Shown: one piece after another, positions 54,085 through 62,757 of the stretch
How the letters are laid out: each line of letters starts with the position of its first letter
Position numbering within the stretch: the first letter of the stretch is position 1
DNA from: Burkholderia sp. MS389
GTDB taxonomy: Bacteria > Pseudomonadota > Gammaproteobacteria > Burkholderiales > Burkholderiaceae
DNA: 64,000 nucleotides
Reading direction: 5' to 3'
Assembly: GCF_016899425.1 (NCBI RefSeq)
Contig: NZ_CP045994.1
Location: 1,116,001-1,180,000, forward strand
The notes under the pieces: generated by a model
Databases searched by the model: none
The model's input: only the letters and a program-made list of their open reading frames with translations
Told to the model about the DNA's origin: nothing
Translations under genes and position numbers: made by a program

Positions 54085-54108
54085 GCGGCATTCAACTGCC
54101 GCTTTTTT
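54085..54108 (+). terminator. Terminator after rpmF
   Basis: Stem GCGGCA (54085-54090) with TGCCGC (54097-54102), loop TTCAAC, and six T residues 54103-54108. It may partially attenuate read-through into plsX, 24 nt beyond. Confidence 0.88.
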
Positions 54109-54131
54109 GTGCCTGAAATTCGTCGCATTCC

Positions 54132-55238
54132 ATGACCGTAAAGCTCACAATCGATTGCATGGGAGGCGACCACGGCCCGTCCGTGACCGTTCCCGCGGCA
54201 GTCAAGTTCGTCCGCGCGCATCCCGATGCGCACCTGATGCTCGTCGGCATCGAAAGCGCGATTCGCGCTCAGCTGAAGAAGCTGAAAGCCCTCGACGATC
54301 CCGCGTTGACCATCGTGCCCGCCACCGAAGTCGTGGCGATGGACGATCCTGTCGAAGTGGCGCTGCGCAAGAAGAAGGATTCTTCGATGCGCGTCGCGCT
54401 CAACCACGTCAAGGAAGGCGCGGCGCAGGCCTGCATCTCGGCCGGCAATACCGGCGCGCTGATGGCCGTTTCCCGTTACGTGCTCAAGACGCTGCCCGGC
54501 ATCGAGCGGCCCGCGATCGCGTCCGCGCTGCCGAACCCGACCGGCTACACGATGATGCTGGACCTCGGCGCGAACGTCGACTGCGAGCCGCAGCACCTGC
54601 TGCAGTTCGCGGAGATGGGGCACGCGCTCGTGGCCGCGCTCGAAGGCAAGGAGCGCCCGACGATCGGCCTGCTGAACATCGGCGAAGAGGTCATCAAGGG
54701 CAACGAGACGATCAAGCGCGCAGGCGAGCTGCTGCGCGCCAGCACGCTCAATTTCCGCGGCAACGTGGAAGGCAACGACATCTACAAGGGCACCGTCGAC
54801 GTGATCGTGTGCGACGGCTTCGTTGGCAACGTCGCGCTGAAGACGTCCGAAGGGCTCGCGCAGATGCTGTCGAACATTATCCGCGAGGAGTTCGGCCGTT
54901 CGCTGATGTCGAGGCTGATGGCGTTGCTCGCGCTGCCGGTGCTGATGCGTTTCAAGAAGCGCGTCGACCACCGCCAGTACAACGGCGCGGCGCTGCTGGG
55001 GCTGAAGAGCCTCGTGATCAAGAGCCACGGTTCGGCCGACGCGTACGCGTTTGAGTGGGCGATCAAACGCGGGTATGATGCCGTCAAAAACGGGGTGCTG
55101 GAGCGCCTCGCGCGCGCGATGGCGGATAATTCAGTGTCGCTCGGCGATGGCGGACACAACGCGGGCGGCGCGGGCCAGGCAAGCCCGGCCGCAGGCCATC
55201 ACGCCGAACCTTCCGCTGCGCAATCCTCTAAAGCATAA
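54132..55238 (+). CDS. plsX: Phosphate acyltransferase PlsX
   Basis: 368 residues. Converts acyl-ACP to acyl-phosphate for PlsY, first step of phospholipid synthesis. Seen: [74 protein letters not shown], and [17 protein letters not shown]. The tail after residue 330 is low-complexity. The stop abuts the fabH start without a gap (TAAATG). Confidence 0.97.
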   Translation: MTVKLTIDCMGGDHGPSVTVPAAVKFVRAHPDAHLMLVGIESAIRAQLKKLKALDDPALTIVPATEVVAMDDPVEVALRKKKDSSMRVALNHVKEGAAQACISAGNTGALMAVSRYVLKTLPGIERPAIASALPNPTGYTMMLDLGANVDCEPQHLLQFAEMGHALVAALEGKERPTIGLLNIGEEVIKGNETIKRAGELLRASTLNFRGNVEGNDIYKGTVDVIVCDGFVGNVALKTSEGLAQMLSNIIREEFGRSLMSRLMALLALPVLMRFKKRVDHRQYNGAALLGLKSLVIKSHGSADAYAFEWAIKRGYDAVKNGVLERLARAMADNSVSLGDGGHNAGGAGQASPAAGHHAEPSAAQSSKA

Positions 55239-56228
55239 ATGGCCCAATCGACTCTCTATTCCCGCGTGCTCGGCACGGGCAGCTACCTGCCGCCCGACCG
55301 CGTCACGAACCAGCAGTTGACCGATCGTCTTGCGAAGGAAGGCATCGAGACCAGCGACGAATGGATCGTCGCGCGCACGGGCATCCACGCGCGCCATTTC
55401 GCCGCACCCGACGTCACGACGAGCGATCTCGCGCTCGAGGCGTCGCGTCGTGCGATCGAAGCGGCCGGTATCGATCCGCAGTCGATCGACCTGATCATCG
55501 TCGCGACTTCGACCCCCGATTTCGTGTTCCCGAGCACCGCGTGCCTGCTGCAGAACAAGCTCGGCATCAAGAACGGCGGTGCGGCATTCGACGTGCAGGC
55601 CGTATGCTCGGGTTTCGCGTATGCGATGGCCACGGCCGACAGCTTCATCCGCAGCGGCCAGCACCGCACCGCGCTGATCGTCGGCGCGGAGACGTTCTCG
55701 CGCATTCTCGACTTCAAGGACCGCACGACCTGCGTGCTGTTCGGCGACGGCGCGGGCGCGGTGATCCTGTCCGCGTCGGAAGAACCGGGCGTGCTCGGCA
55801 GCGCGCTGCACGCGGACGGCAGCTACTCGAACATCCTGTGCACGCCGGGCAACGTCAATCGCGGCGTGATCGACGGCAGCGCATTCCTGCACATGGACGG
55901 GCAGGCCGTATTCAAGCTCGCGGTCAACGTGCTCGAAAAGGTCGCGATCGAAGCGCTCGCGAAGGCGAATCTCGCGCCCGAGCAAATCGACTGGCTGATT
56001 CCGCACCAGGCCAACATCCGCATCATGACCAGCACCTGCCGCAAGCTCGGCCTGCCGCAGGAGCGCATGGTCGTGACGGTCGACCAGCACGGCAACACGT
56101 CGGCGGCGTCGATCCCGCTGGCGCTCGACGCCGCGGTGCGTGACGGCCGCATCCAGCGTGGCCAACACGTGCTGATCGAAGGCGTCGGCGGCGGCTTCAC
56201 CTGGGGCGCGTCGGTCTTTCGCTTCTGA
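55239..56228 (+). CDS. fabH: 3-oxoacyl-ACP synthase III
   Basis: 329 residues. Condenses acetyl-CoA with malonyl-ACP to start fatty-acid synthesis. Catalytic triad is visible: C123 in [10 protein letters not shown]256 in [11 protein letters not shown] and N286 in [11 protein letters not shown]. The N-terminus [20 protein letters not shown] and [13 protein letters not shown] at the end are FabH-typical. Starts immediately after the plsX stop. Confidence 0.97.
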   Translation: MAQSTLYSRVLGTGSYLPPDRVTNQQLTDRLAKEGIETSDEWIVARTGIHARHFAAPDVTTSDLALEASRRAIEAAGIDPQSIDLIIVATSTPDFVFPSTACLLQNKLGIKNGGAAFDVQAVCSGFAYAMATADSFIRSGQHRTALIVGAETFSRILDFKDRTTCVLFGDGAGAVILSASEEPGVLGSALHADGSYSNILCTPGNVNRGVIDGSAFLHMDGQAVFKLAVNVLEKVAIEALAKANLAPEQIDWLIPHQANIRIMTSTCRKLGLPQERMVVTVDQHGNTSAASIPLALDAAVRDGRIQRGQHVLIEGVGGGFTWGASVFRF

Positions 56229-56312
56229 TCCGCGGCGCGCGACAAGCCGCGCGCGGATCCCGTCGGCGCGCCGTTCGTGCGCGCCGTCCGAATCGATTCA
56301 ATTGGGGACGAT

Positions 56313-57245
56313 ATGAAATTTGCATTCGTTTTTCCGGGGCAGGGCTCGCAAGCGATCGGCATGCTCAACGCATTCGCCGATCTGGCCGTCGTGCGCGAGA
56401 CGCTCCAGGAAGCGTCCGATGCGCTCAATCAGGATCTCGGCAAGCTGATCGCCGAAGGTCCGGCCGAAGAGCTGAACCTGACCACCAACACGCAGCCCGT
56501 GATGCTGACCGCCGCATACGCGTGCTACCGCGCGTGGCAGCAGGCAGGCGGCCCGGCGCCGTCGATCGTCGCCGGCCACAGCCTCGGCGAGTACACGGCG
56601 CTCGTCGCGGCCGGCGCGCTTGCGTTCAAGGACGCGGTGCCGCTCGTGCGCTTCCGTGCGCAGGCGATGCAGACGGCCGTGCCGGTCGGCCAGGGCGGCA
56701 TGGCCGCGATCTTGGGCCTCGACGACGACACGGTGCGCGCGGTGTGCGCCGAAGCCGCGGAAGCGGGCGTCGTCGAAGCGGTGAACTTCAATGCGCCCGC
56801 GCAGGTCGTGATCGCCGGCAGCAAGGCCGCGGTCGAAAAGGCATGCGAGATCGCGAAGGCGAAGGGCGCGAAGCGCGCGCTGCCGCTGCCGGTGTCGGCG
56901 CCGTTCCATTCGTCGCTGCTCAAGCCGGCGTCGGACCAGCTGCGCGACTATCTCGCGAACGTCGACGTGAAGGCGCCGCAGATTCCGGTCGTCAACAACA
57001 TCGACGTCGCCGTGGTCAGCGATCCGGCCGCGATCAAGGATGCGCTGGTGCGCCAGGCCGCAGGCCCGGTGCGCTGGGTCGAGTGCGTGCGGCACATCGC
57101 CGGCACGGGCGTCACGCACGTGATCGAATGCGGTCCGGGCAAGGTGCTGGCCGGCCTGACGAAGCGCATCGACGGCAACCTGACGGGTGCGTCGGTGTTC
57201 GATCCGGCTTCGCTCGACGAAGCGCTCAAGCTCGCGACCGCCTGA
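56313..57245 (+). CDS. fabD: Malonyl-CoA:ACP transacylase
   Basis: 310 residues. Loads malonate onto ACP. Active-site serine S90 in VAGHSLGEYTALVAAGAL, catalytic H199 in SAPFHSSLLKPA, N-terminal FAFVFPGQGSQ and C-terminal VIECGPGKVLAGLTKRI. ATG 56313 is preceded by GGGGA and starts exactly with the family N-terminus; the longer frame is not needed. Confidence 0.97.
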   Translation: MKFAFVFPGQGSQAIGMLNAFADLAVVRETLQEASDALNQDLGKLIAEGPAEELNLTTNTQPVMLTAAYACYRAWQQAGGPAPSIVAGHSLGEYTALVAAGALAFKDAVPLVRFRAQAMQTAVPVGQGGMAAILGLDDDTVRAVCAEAAEAGVVEAVNFNAPAQVVIAGSKAAVEKACEIAKAKGAKRALPLPVSAPFHSSLLKPASDQLRDYLANVDVKAPQIPVVNNIDVAVVSDPAAIKDALVRQAAGPVRWVECVRHIAGTGVTHVIECGPGKVLAGLTKRIDGNLTGASVFDPASLDEALKLATA

Positions 57246-57281
57246 CGCGACGCCTTTTCCCAAGCAACGGATATTCGATTC

Positions 57282-58031
57282 ATGGACAAGACTCTCGATA
57301 AACAGGTTGCGATCGTGACCGGCGCGTCGCGCGGCATCGGCCGTTCGATCGCGCTCGAACTCGCGCGCCTGGGCGCGACGGTGATCGGCACGGCGACGAG
57401 CGAATCGGGCGCCGCCGCGATCACCGCGGCGTTCGCGGAAGCGGGCGTCACGGGCCGCGGCGCGGTGCTGAACGTCAACGACGCAGCCGCGGCCGAGGCA
57501 CTGATCGATGCGACCGTGAAGGAATTCGGCGCGCTGAACGTGCTCGTCAACAACGCGGGCATCACGCAGGACCAGCTCGCGATGCGGATGAAGGACGAGG
57601 ACTGGGACGCGGTGATCGACACCAACCTGAAGTCGGTGTTCCGCCTGTCGCGTGCGGTGCTGCGCCCGATGATGAAGGCGCGCGGCGGCCGTATCATCAA
57701 CATCACGTCGGTGGTCGGCTCGGCCGGCAATCCGGGTCAGGTCAACTACGCGGCCGCGAAGGCCGGCGTCGCGGGCATGACGCGGGCGCTCGCGCGCGAG
57801 ATCGGCAGCCGCGGCATCACCGTGAACTGCGTGGCGCCGGGCTTCATCGACACCGACATGACGAAGACGCTGCCGGAAGAACAGCAGGCCGCGCTCAAGA
57901 CCCAGATTCCGCTCGGCCGCCTCGGCAGCCCGGAGGACATCGCCCATGCCGTCGCGTTCCTCGCATCGCCGCAGGCCGGTTACATCACCGGTACGACGCT
58001 GCACGTGAACGGCGGCATGTACATGTCGTAA
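57282..58031 (+). CDS. fabG: 3-oxoacyl-ACP reductase
   Basis: 249 residues, short-chain dehydrogenase fold. NADPH site TGASRGIGR at residues 13-21, NNAG at 90-93 and catalytic S143, Y156 and K160 (NITSVVGSAGNPGQVNYAAA). GFIDTDMTKTL and the terminal YITGTTLHVNGGMYMS are FabG-typical. First reduction of the fatty-acid cycle. Between fabD and acpP as in E. coli. Confidence 0.97.
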   Translation: MDKTLDKQVAIVTGASRGIGRSIALELARLGATVIGTATSESGAAAITAAFAEAGVTGRGAVLNVNDAAAAEALIDATVKEFGALNVLVNNAGITQDQLAMRMKDEDWDAVIDTNLKSVFRLSRAVLRPMMKARGGRIINITSVVGSAGNPGQVNYAAAKAGVAGMTRALAREIGSRGITVNCVAPGFIDTDMTKTLPEEQQAALKTQIPLGRLGSPEDIAHAVAFLASPQAGYITGTTLHVNGGMYMS

Positions 58032-58081
58032 CGGTTTTCGTTTACCATCCGCGCCGTATCCCGTTTTTCAGGCGGACCGGC

Positions 58082-58100
58082 GCTTGATCGACCATCAAGC
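58082..58100 (+). terminator. Hairpin between fabG and acpP
   Basis: Stem GCTTGAT (58082-58088) with ATCAAGC (58094-58100), loop CGACC, no T-tract. It may stabilise the fabG message 3' end or weakly attenuate. Confidence 0.4.
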
Positions 58101-58130
58101 CAACGCGCGTTTTGCCGTCAGCAAACCTGA

Positions 58131-58136
58131 TAAAAT
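58131..58136 (+). promoter_or_regulatory. -10 element upstream of acpP
   Basis: TAAAAT (58131-58136), 45 nt before the ATG, with no convincing -35. Strong independent expression of acpP is expected from its needs. Confidence 0.35.
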
Positions 58137-58175
58137 GCGCGCACTTGTAAATCTGAACTTTCCCTCGGAGGGGTA

Positions 58176-58415
58176 ATGGACAACATCGAACAACGTGTCA
58201 AGAAGATCGTCGCTGAGCAACTGGGCGTCGCGGAAGCCGAGATCAAGAACGAAGCTTCGTTCGTGAACGACCTGGGCGCCGATTCGCTCGACACGGTCGA
58301 ACTGGTGATGGCTCTGGAAGACGAGTTCGGCATGGAAATCCCGGACGAAGAAGCAGAGAAGATCACGACCGTTCAGCAAGCGATCGACTACGCTCGCGCA
58401 AACGTCAAGGCGTAA
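58176..58415 (+). CDS. acpP: Acyl carrier protein
   Basis: 79 residues. Highly acidic; carries the growing fatty acid on 4'-phosphopantetheine at S37 in [18 protein letters not shown]-terminus [15 protein letters not shown] and C-terminus [19 protein letters not shown] are invariant. GGAGG lies 7 nt upstream of ATG 58176, as expected for an abundant protein. Confidence 0.98.
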
Positions 58416-58499
58416 GCGCCTTTCGCGCTTGTCCGCCACGTCGCCGCGATCATCGCGATTGACGCGCCATCCTGCCGGCTCCGCGCCGGACGGACTAAC

Positions 58500-58552
58500 A
58501 GCCACAGGGCTCGCAGGGCTGGTTCCTGTGGCCACTGTGGCTTTTGTTTTTG
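58500..58552 (+). terminator. Overlapping terminator / anti-terminator between acpP and fabF
   Basis: Two mutually exclusive stems: AGCCACAG (58500-58507) with CTGTGGCT (58535-58542), followed by TTTGTTTTT, forms a terminator. GCCACAGG (58501-58508) can instead pair with CCTGTGGC (58525-58532), without a T-tract. The same left arm serves both, the layout of an attenuator. It lies between acpP and fabF. Confidence 0.7.
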
Positions 58553-58579
58553 TCATCCAATAATGGAAAAGAGGTTACC

Positions 58580-59812
58580 GTGAGCCGCCGTCGTGTTGTC
58601 GTTACAGGCCTGGGGCTGATTTCGCCTGTTGGCAATAATGTTGCCGACGGCTGGGCCAATCTCGTCGCCGGCAAGTCCGGTATCGCCACCGTCACGAAGT
58701 TCGATGCGTCGAACCTCGCCTGCCATTTCGCGGGCGAAGTGAAGGGTTTCAGCGCCGAGGAGTACATCCCGGCGAAGGAAGCCCGGAACATGGATACGTT
58801 CATCCATTACGGCATCGCCGCCGGCGTCCAGGCCATCCGGGACAGCGGGCTGGAAGTGACCGAAGCCAACGCGGAACGCATCGGCGTGCTGGTCGGTTCC
58901 GGCATCGGCGGCCTGCCGATGATCGAGGATACGCACCAGACCTACGTCGATCGCGGCGCGCGCCGGATTTCGCCGTTCTTCGTGCCGGGTTCGATCATCA
59001 ACATGATCTCGGGTCACCTGAGCATCATGTTCGGCCTGAAGGGCCCGAACCTCGCGGCCGTCACGGCCTGCACGACCGGCCTGCACTCCATCGGCCTCGC
59101 CGCGCGCCTGATCCAGGCCGGCGACGCCGACGTGATGGTCGCGGGCGGCGCCGAATCGACGGTCTCGCCGCTCGGCATCGGCGGTTTCGCGGCAGCACGC
59201 GCGCTGTCGACCCGCAACGACGATCCGGCGACCGCGTCGCGTCCGTGGGACAAGGACCGCGACGGCTTCGTGCTGGGCGAGGGTTCCGGCGTGATGGTGC
59301 TCGAAGAGTACGAGGCGGCGAAGGCGCGCGGCGCGAAGATCTATGCGGAAGTCGCAGGCTTCGGCATGACGGGCGACGCGTACCACATGACCGCGCCGAA
59401 CATGGATGGTCCGCGCCGCTGCATGGTCGCGGCCCTGCGCGACGCCGGCATGAATGCCGACGAGGTCCAGTACCTGAACGCGCATGGCACGTCCACGCCG
59501 CTGGGCGACAAGAACGAGTCCGACGCGGTGAAGGCGGCGTTCGGCGAGCACGCGTACAAGCTCGTCGTGAACTCGACGAAGTCGATGACGGGCCACCTGC
59601 TGGGTGGCGCGGGCGGCCTCGAATCGGTGTTCACGGTGCTGGCGCTGCACAACAACGTGTCGCCGCCGACCATCAACATCTTCAACCAGGACCCCGAGTG
59701 CGATCTCGATTACTGCGCGAACACCGCGCGTGACATGAAGATCGACGTGGCCGTGAAGAACAACTTCGGCTTCGGCGGGACCAACGGCACGCTGGTGTTC
59801 AAGCGCGTCTGA
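58580..59812 (+). CDS. fabF: 3-oxoacyl-ACP synthase II
   Basis: 410 residues from GTG 58580, preceded by AGAGG at 5-6 nt. Elongates long acyl-ACP and sets unsaturated fatty-acid content with temperature in E. coli. Catalytic cysteine C164 in [12 protein letters not shown], histidines in [11 protein letters not shown] and [12 protein letters not shown], and [14 protein letters not shown] at the end. The longer frame upstream overlaps the acpP-fabF hairpin and is unlikely. Confidence 0.97.
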   Translation: MSRRRVVVTGLGLISPVGNNVADGWANLVAGKSGIATVTKFDASNLACHFAGEVKGFSAEEYIPAKEARNMDTFIHYGIAAGVQAIRDSGLEVTEANAERIGVLVGSGIGGLPMIEDTHQTYVDRGARRISPFFVPGSIINMISGHLSIMFGLKGPNLAAVTACTTGLHSIGLAARLIQAGDADVMVAGGAESTVSPLGIGGFAAARALSTRNDDPATASRPWDKDRDGFVLGEGSGVMVLEEYEAAKARGAKIYAEVAGFGMTGDAYHMTAPNMDGPRRCMVAALRDAGMNADEVQYLNAHGTSTPLGDKNESDAVKAAFGEHAYKLVVNSTKSMTGHLLGGAGGLESVFTVLALHNNVSPPTINIFNQDPECDLDYCANTARDMKIDVAVKNNFGFGGTNGTLVFKRV

Positions 59813-59823
59813 CGTCGAATCGC

Positions 59824-60288
59824 TTGACGAGTCCATTCGATGCTCCGGCCGGGCGTCCGCAGCGCTTTGCGTTGCGGGCCTCGGCCGTGTCGTATCTCGT
59901 GCTGGCCGCGTTCGTCGCGTCGGCTGCCGCATCGGCGTACCTGTTCTGGGCGCCGCGCGCGGGCGCTGCCGCCGGCGCAGGCGTGGCGGCTGTGACGGCG
60001 GCGCTGCTGGCCGTATGCGCGGCGCGGGCTTGCGCCCGCCGGCTGCCGGCCGAGCTGCAAATCGATGCGTTCGGGGAGATTGCGGCGTTTGGCCGCACCG
60101 GGCGCTTGCTGGCCCGCGGCCGTGTGACGGGCCATGCGCACTGGAGCAGCCTGCTGCTGGTGCTGTCGGTCGGGCAGGGTGCCCGGCGCGCGCGGCCGCT
60201 GCTGATTCCGGCCGACGCGCTCGATGCCGCGTCGTTCAGTGCGCTGTCGGTGCTGGCGAGAACGGCCGGGGCGGCGGCGCGGGCATGA
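59824..60288 (+). CDS. Small membrane protein (YgfX/DUF1434-like)
   Basis: 154 residues from a TTG at 59824, two transmembrane helices (SYLVLAAFVASAAASAYLFW and AGVAAVTAALLAVCAARACA) and a C-terminal beta-rich soluble domain (LQIDAFGEIAAFGRTGRLLA, ALDAASFSALSVLARTA). This matches YgfX-like proteins found near rpoE. It lies between fabF and rpoE in the usual beta-proteobacterial order. An in-frame GTG at 59887 is an alternative start. Confidence 0.72.
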   Translation: MTSPFDAPAGRPQRFALRASAVSYLVLAAFVASAAASAYLFWAPRAGAAAGAGVAAVTAALLAVCAARACARRLPAELQIDAFGEIAAFGRTGRLLARGRVTGHAHWSSLLLVLSVGQGARRARPLLIPADALDAASFSALSVLARTAGAAARA

Positions 60289-60379
60289 CGGCCGCGCGGT
60301 TACCGACCGTAACCAGCGGCCGGCGCCGGAACGCTACAATAACGCTCCGCGTTGCATCCCTAGTTAACGGATTTGTCAG

Positions 60380-60979
60380 GTGAGTGAAAAAGAAATCGAT
60401 CAGGCTCTGGTCGAGCGCGTACAGAAGGGCGACAAGGCAGCGTTCGAACTCCTGGTCTCCAAATACCACCGCAAGATCATTCGGCTGATCTCGCGCCTCG
60501 TGCGGGATCCCGCCGAGGTCGAGGACGTGGCCCAGGACGCGTTCATCAAGGCGTATCGTGCGCTGCCGCAATTCCGCGGCGAATCGGCGTTCTATACGTG
60601 GTTGTACCGAATTGCCGTCAACACGGCGAAGAACTACCTTGCGACGCAAGGCCGCCGGGCGCCGACCTCGACCGAGGCCGATGCGGAGGAAGCGGAAACT
60701 TTCTCCGACGCAGACCAACTAAGGGATATCAACACGCCTGAGTCGATGTTGATGAGCAAGCAGATTGCCGAGACGGTCAACGCTGCAATGGCTCTGCTGC
60801 CCGAAGAACTGCGCCAGGCAATCACGCTGCGCGAGATCGAGGGCCTGAGCTACGAAGAGATCGCGGAAATGATGGGCTGTCCGATCGGGACGGTCCGGTC
60901 GCGGATCTTCCGCGCGCGCGAAGCAATCGCTGCCAAATTGCGTCCGCTGCTCGATACGCCCGAAGGCAAGCGCTGGTAA
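60380..60979 (+). CDS. rpoE: RNA polymerase sigma factor RpoE
   Basis: 199 residues, group 4 sigma. Region 2 at about residues 20-90 (LVSKYHRKIIRLISRLVRDP, EVEDVAQDAFIKAYRALPQF, AFYTWLYRIAVNTAKNYL) and region 4 at 130-190 (ALLPEELRQAITLREIEGLS, YEEIAEMMGCPIGTVRSRIF). Controls envelope-stress response genes. Starts with GTG 60380. Translated upstream of rseA, rseB and mucD, forming the classical rpoE-rseA-rseB-mucD module. Confidence 0.96.
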   Translation: MSEKEIDQALVERVQKGDKAAFELLVSKYHRKIIRLISRLVRDPAEVEDVAQDAFIKAYRALPQFRGESAFYTWLYRIAVNTAKNYLATQGRRAPTSTEADAEEAETFSDADQLRDINTPESMLMSKQIAETVNAAMALLPEELRQAITLREIEGLSYEEIAEMMGCPIGTVRSRIFRAREAIAAKLRPLLDTPEGKRW

Positions 60980-61065
60980 GCGCGACGGGCGGAACGACGC
61001 GGGTCGGGGTCTAGTTACGGATAGAGTCGTGAAGTCACGACGGGGTGTGCAAGATGGGGAGCATC

Positions 61066-61683
61066 ATGGGGTCGGTCAATACGCAATCGCAAGCGTGCTC
61101 GCGCGGCGAGCGCCTTTCCGCGCTGGTCGACGGCGAAATGTTCGATGGCCCGGATCACGGGCAGTTTCTGGCTGAGCTCGACCGCGCGGATCGCGCCGTG
61201 TGGGCCCATTACCATCTGATTGGCGATGCGCTGCGCTCGGACGAGCTCGCGCTGCCGCCCGCGCTGAGCGTCGCGTTCACCGCGCGCATGTCGGCGGCGC
61301 TCGAAAGCGAGCCGCACCTGCTGGCGCCGGCGGCTGCACCGGTCGCGCGCAAGCTGCTGTCGCTGCGCCGCCGTGTCGTGCCCGCGTTCGCGGTGGCCGC
61401 CGCGGCCGCCACGCTGACGTGGATCGTCGTCCCGCAGATGCAGACGGCCGGTGCGCCGGGCGCCGTTCAGGTCGCGTCGGCAGGCGCGCCGCAGAGCGGC
61501 AACCTGCAGCGCGTGACGGTTGCGCAGGCATCGGCCCAGCCGGGCCTGCAGGACGTCAACATCATTCGCGACGCGAGCCTCGACCAATATCTTGAAGCGC
61601 ACCAGCAATTCGCGCAGCAGCCCGTCGTCACGGGTTCGATGCCGCTGATCCGCGCTGCCGTGACCACCACGCCAGGCCAATAA
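61066..61683 (+). CDS. rseA: Sigma-E anti-sigma factor RseA (MucA)
   Basis: 205 residues. N-terminal cytoplasmic domain CSRGERLSALVDGEMFDGPD ... HYHLIGDALRSDEL binds RpoE. One membrane helix (VVPAFAVAAAAATLTWIVVP), then a periplasmic tail ending QYLEAHQQFAQQPVVTGSMP, expected to interact with RseB and to be cut by DegS-type proteases. ATG 61066 has GGAG at 4 nt; ATG 61054 is also possible. Confidence 0.93.
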   Translation: MGSVNTQSQACSRGERLSALVDGEMFDGPDHGQFLAELDRADRAVWAHYHLIGDALRSDELALPPALSVAFTARMSAALESEPHLLAPAAAPVARKLLSLRRRVVPAFAVAAAAATLTWIVVPQMQTAGAPGAVQVASAGAPQSGNLQRVTVAQASAQPGLQDVNIIRDASLDQYLEAHQQFAQQPVVTGSMPLIRAAVTTTPGQ

Positions 61684-61688
61684 ACCCG

Positions 61689-62741
61689 ATGCGGACATTG
61701 CAGTTGAATCACGCCATCTCCGGATGGAAGCGGCTGCCGGCCCTCCTGCTTTGCGCAGCCGCCCTGTTGTCCGTTCAATCCCTTCCCGCCAGCGCCCAGC
61801 AACCGGACGATCCCGTCGCGACCCGCAAGGGCGCCGCGGACTGGCTCGACCGCGTCCAGCAGGCCGCGCAGCAGCAGAGCTACGAAGGTACGTTCGTCTA
61901 CCAGCGCGGCGGATACGTGCAGTCGTCGCGCATCGCGCACGTCTCGTCCCGCGACGGCGAGTTCGAGCGGATCGAAACGCTCGACGGCAAGCCGCGCAAA
62001 CTGCTGCGGCACAACGACGAGTTGTACACGTTCGTGCCCGAGCGCAAGCTGTGCGTGGTCGAGCGCCGTCAGACGCGTGATTCGTTCCCCGCGCTGCTCG
62101 GCGCGAGCGGCGAGCACGTGATGTCCGTCTACGATGCGAAGTCGCTCGGCAAGGACCGCGTGGCCGGGATCGACGCACAAGTCGTCGAGCTCGTGCCGAA
62201 GGACGCGTACCGTTTCACGTACAAGCTGTGGGCCGACGCGCGCACCGGGCTGCTGCTGCGTTCGCAGACGCTCGACGCGAACGATCGCGTGCTCGAGCAG
62301 ATCGCGTTCTCGCAAGTGCAGACGGGCGGCGCAAGTGGCGACAAGGCTGCGATCGCAGCGGGCATGCGCAACCTGGGCGGCTGGACGGTCGTGCGTCCGC
62401 CGGTCGCGACGGTCGACATGGAAGCGCAGGGCTGGCAGCTCGCGCCGAGCGTCGCCGGCTTCCAGAAGATTCGTGAAGTGCGCCGGCCGATGGCCGCGCG
62501 CGATGCGGGCGATCCGCCGATCCCGGTCGACCAGGCCGTCTTCACCGACGGCCTCGCGACGGTCTCGGTCTTCATCGAGCCGGCCGAGAAAAACACGCGC
62601 AAGGAAGGCGCGGGCAGCACCGGCGCCACGCACGTTCTCGTGAAGCGCCGCGGCGACTACTGGATCACCGTGCTCGGCGAAGTGCCGCCGGCAACGTTGC
62701 AGCAGTTCGCGTCTGCCATAGAATACAAGGCTTCCAAGTAA
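61689..62741 (+). CDS. rseB: Sigma-E factor regulatory protein RseB (MucB)
   Basis: 350 residues. Signal peptide LPALLLCAAALLSVQSLPAS ... AQ, then the MucB/RseB fold: LDRVQQAAQQQSYEGTFVYQ, SSRIAHVSSRDGEFERIETL and DAYRFTYKLWADARTGLLLR in the lipid-binding-like N-terminal domain, followed by the C-terminal RseA-binding domain. It shields RseA from cleavage until envelope stress or mislocalised lipoproteins free it. It is 5 nt after the rseA stop. Confidence 0.95.
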   Translation: MRTLQLNHAISGWKRLPALLLCAAALLSVQSLPASAQQPDDPVATRKGAADWLDRVQQAAQQQSYEGTFVYQRGGYVQSSRIAHVSSRDGEFERIETLDGKPRKLLRHNDELYTFVPERKLCVVERRQTRDSFPALLGASGEHVMSVYDAKSLGKDRVAGIDAQVVELVPKDAYRFTYKLWADARTGLLLRSQTLDANDRVLEQIAFSQVQTGGASGDKAAIAAGMRNLGGWTVVRPPVATVDMEAQGWQLAPSVAGFQKIREVRRPMAARDAGDPPIPVDQAVFTDGLATVSVFIEPAEKNTRKEGAGSTGATHVLVKRRGDYWITVLGEVPPATLQQFASAIEYKASK

Positions 62742-62757
62742 CGCTACGGCTCCCGAC

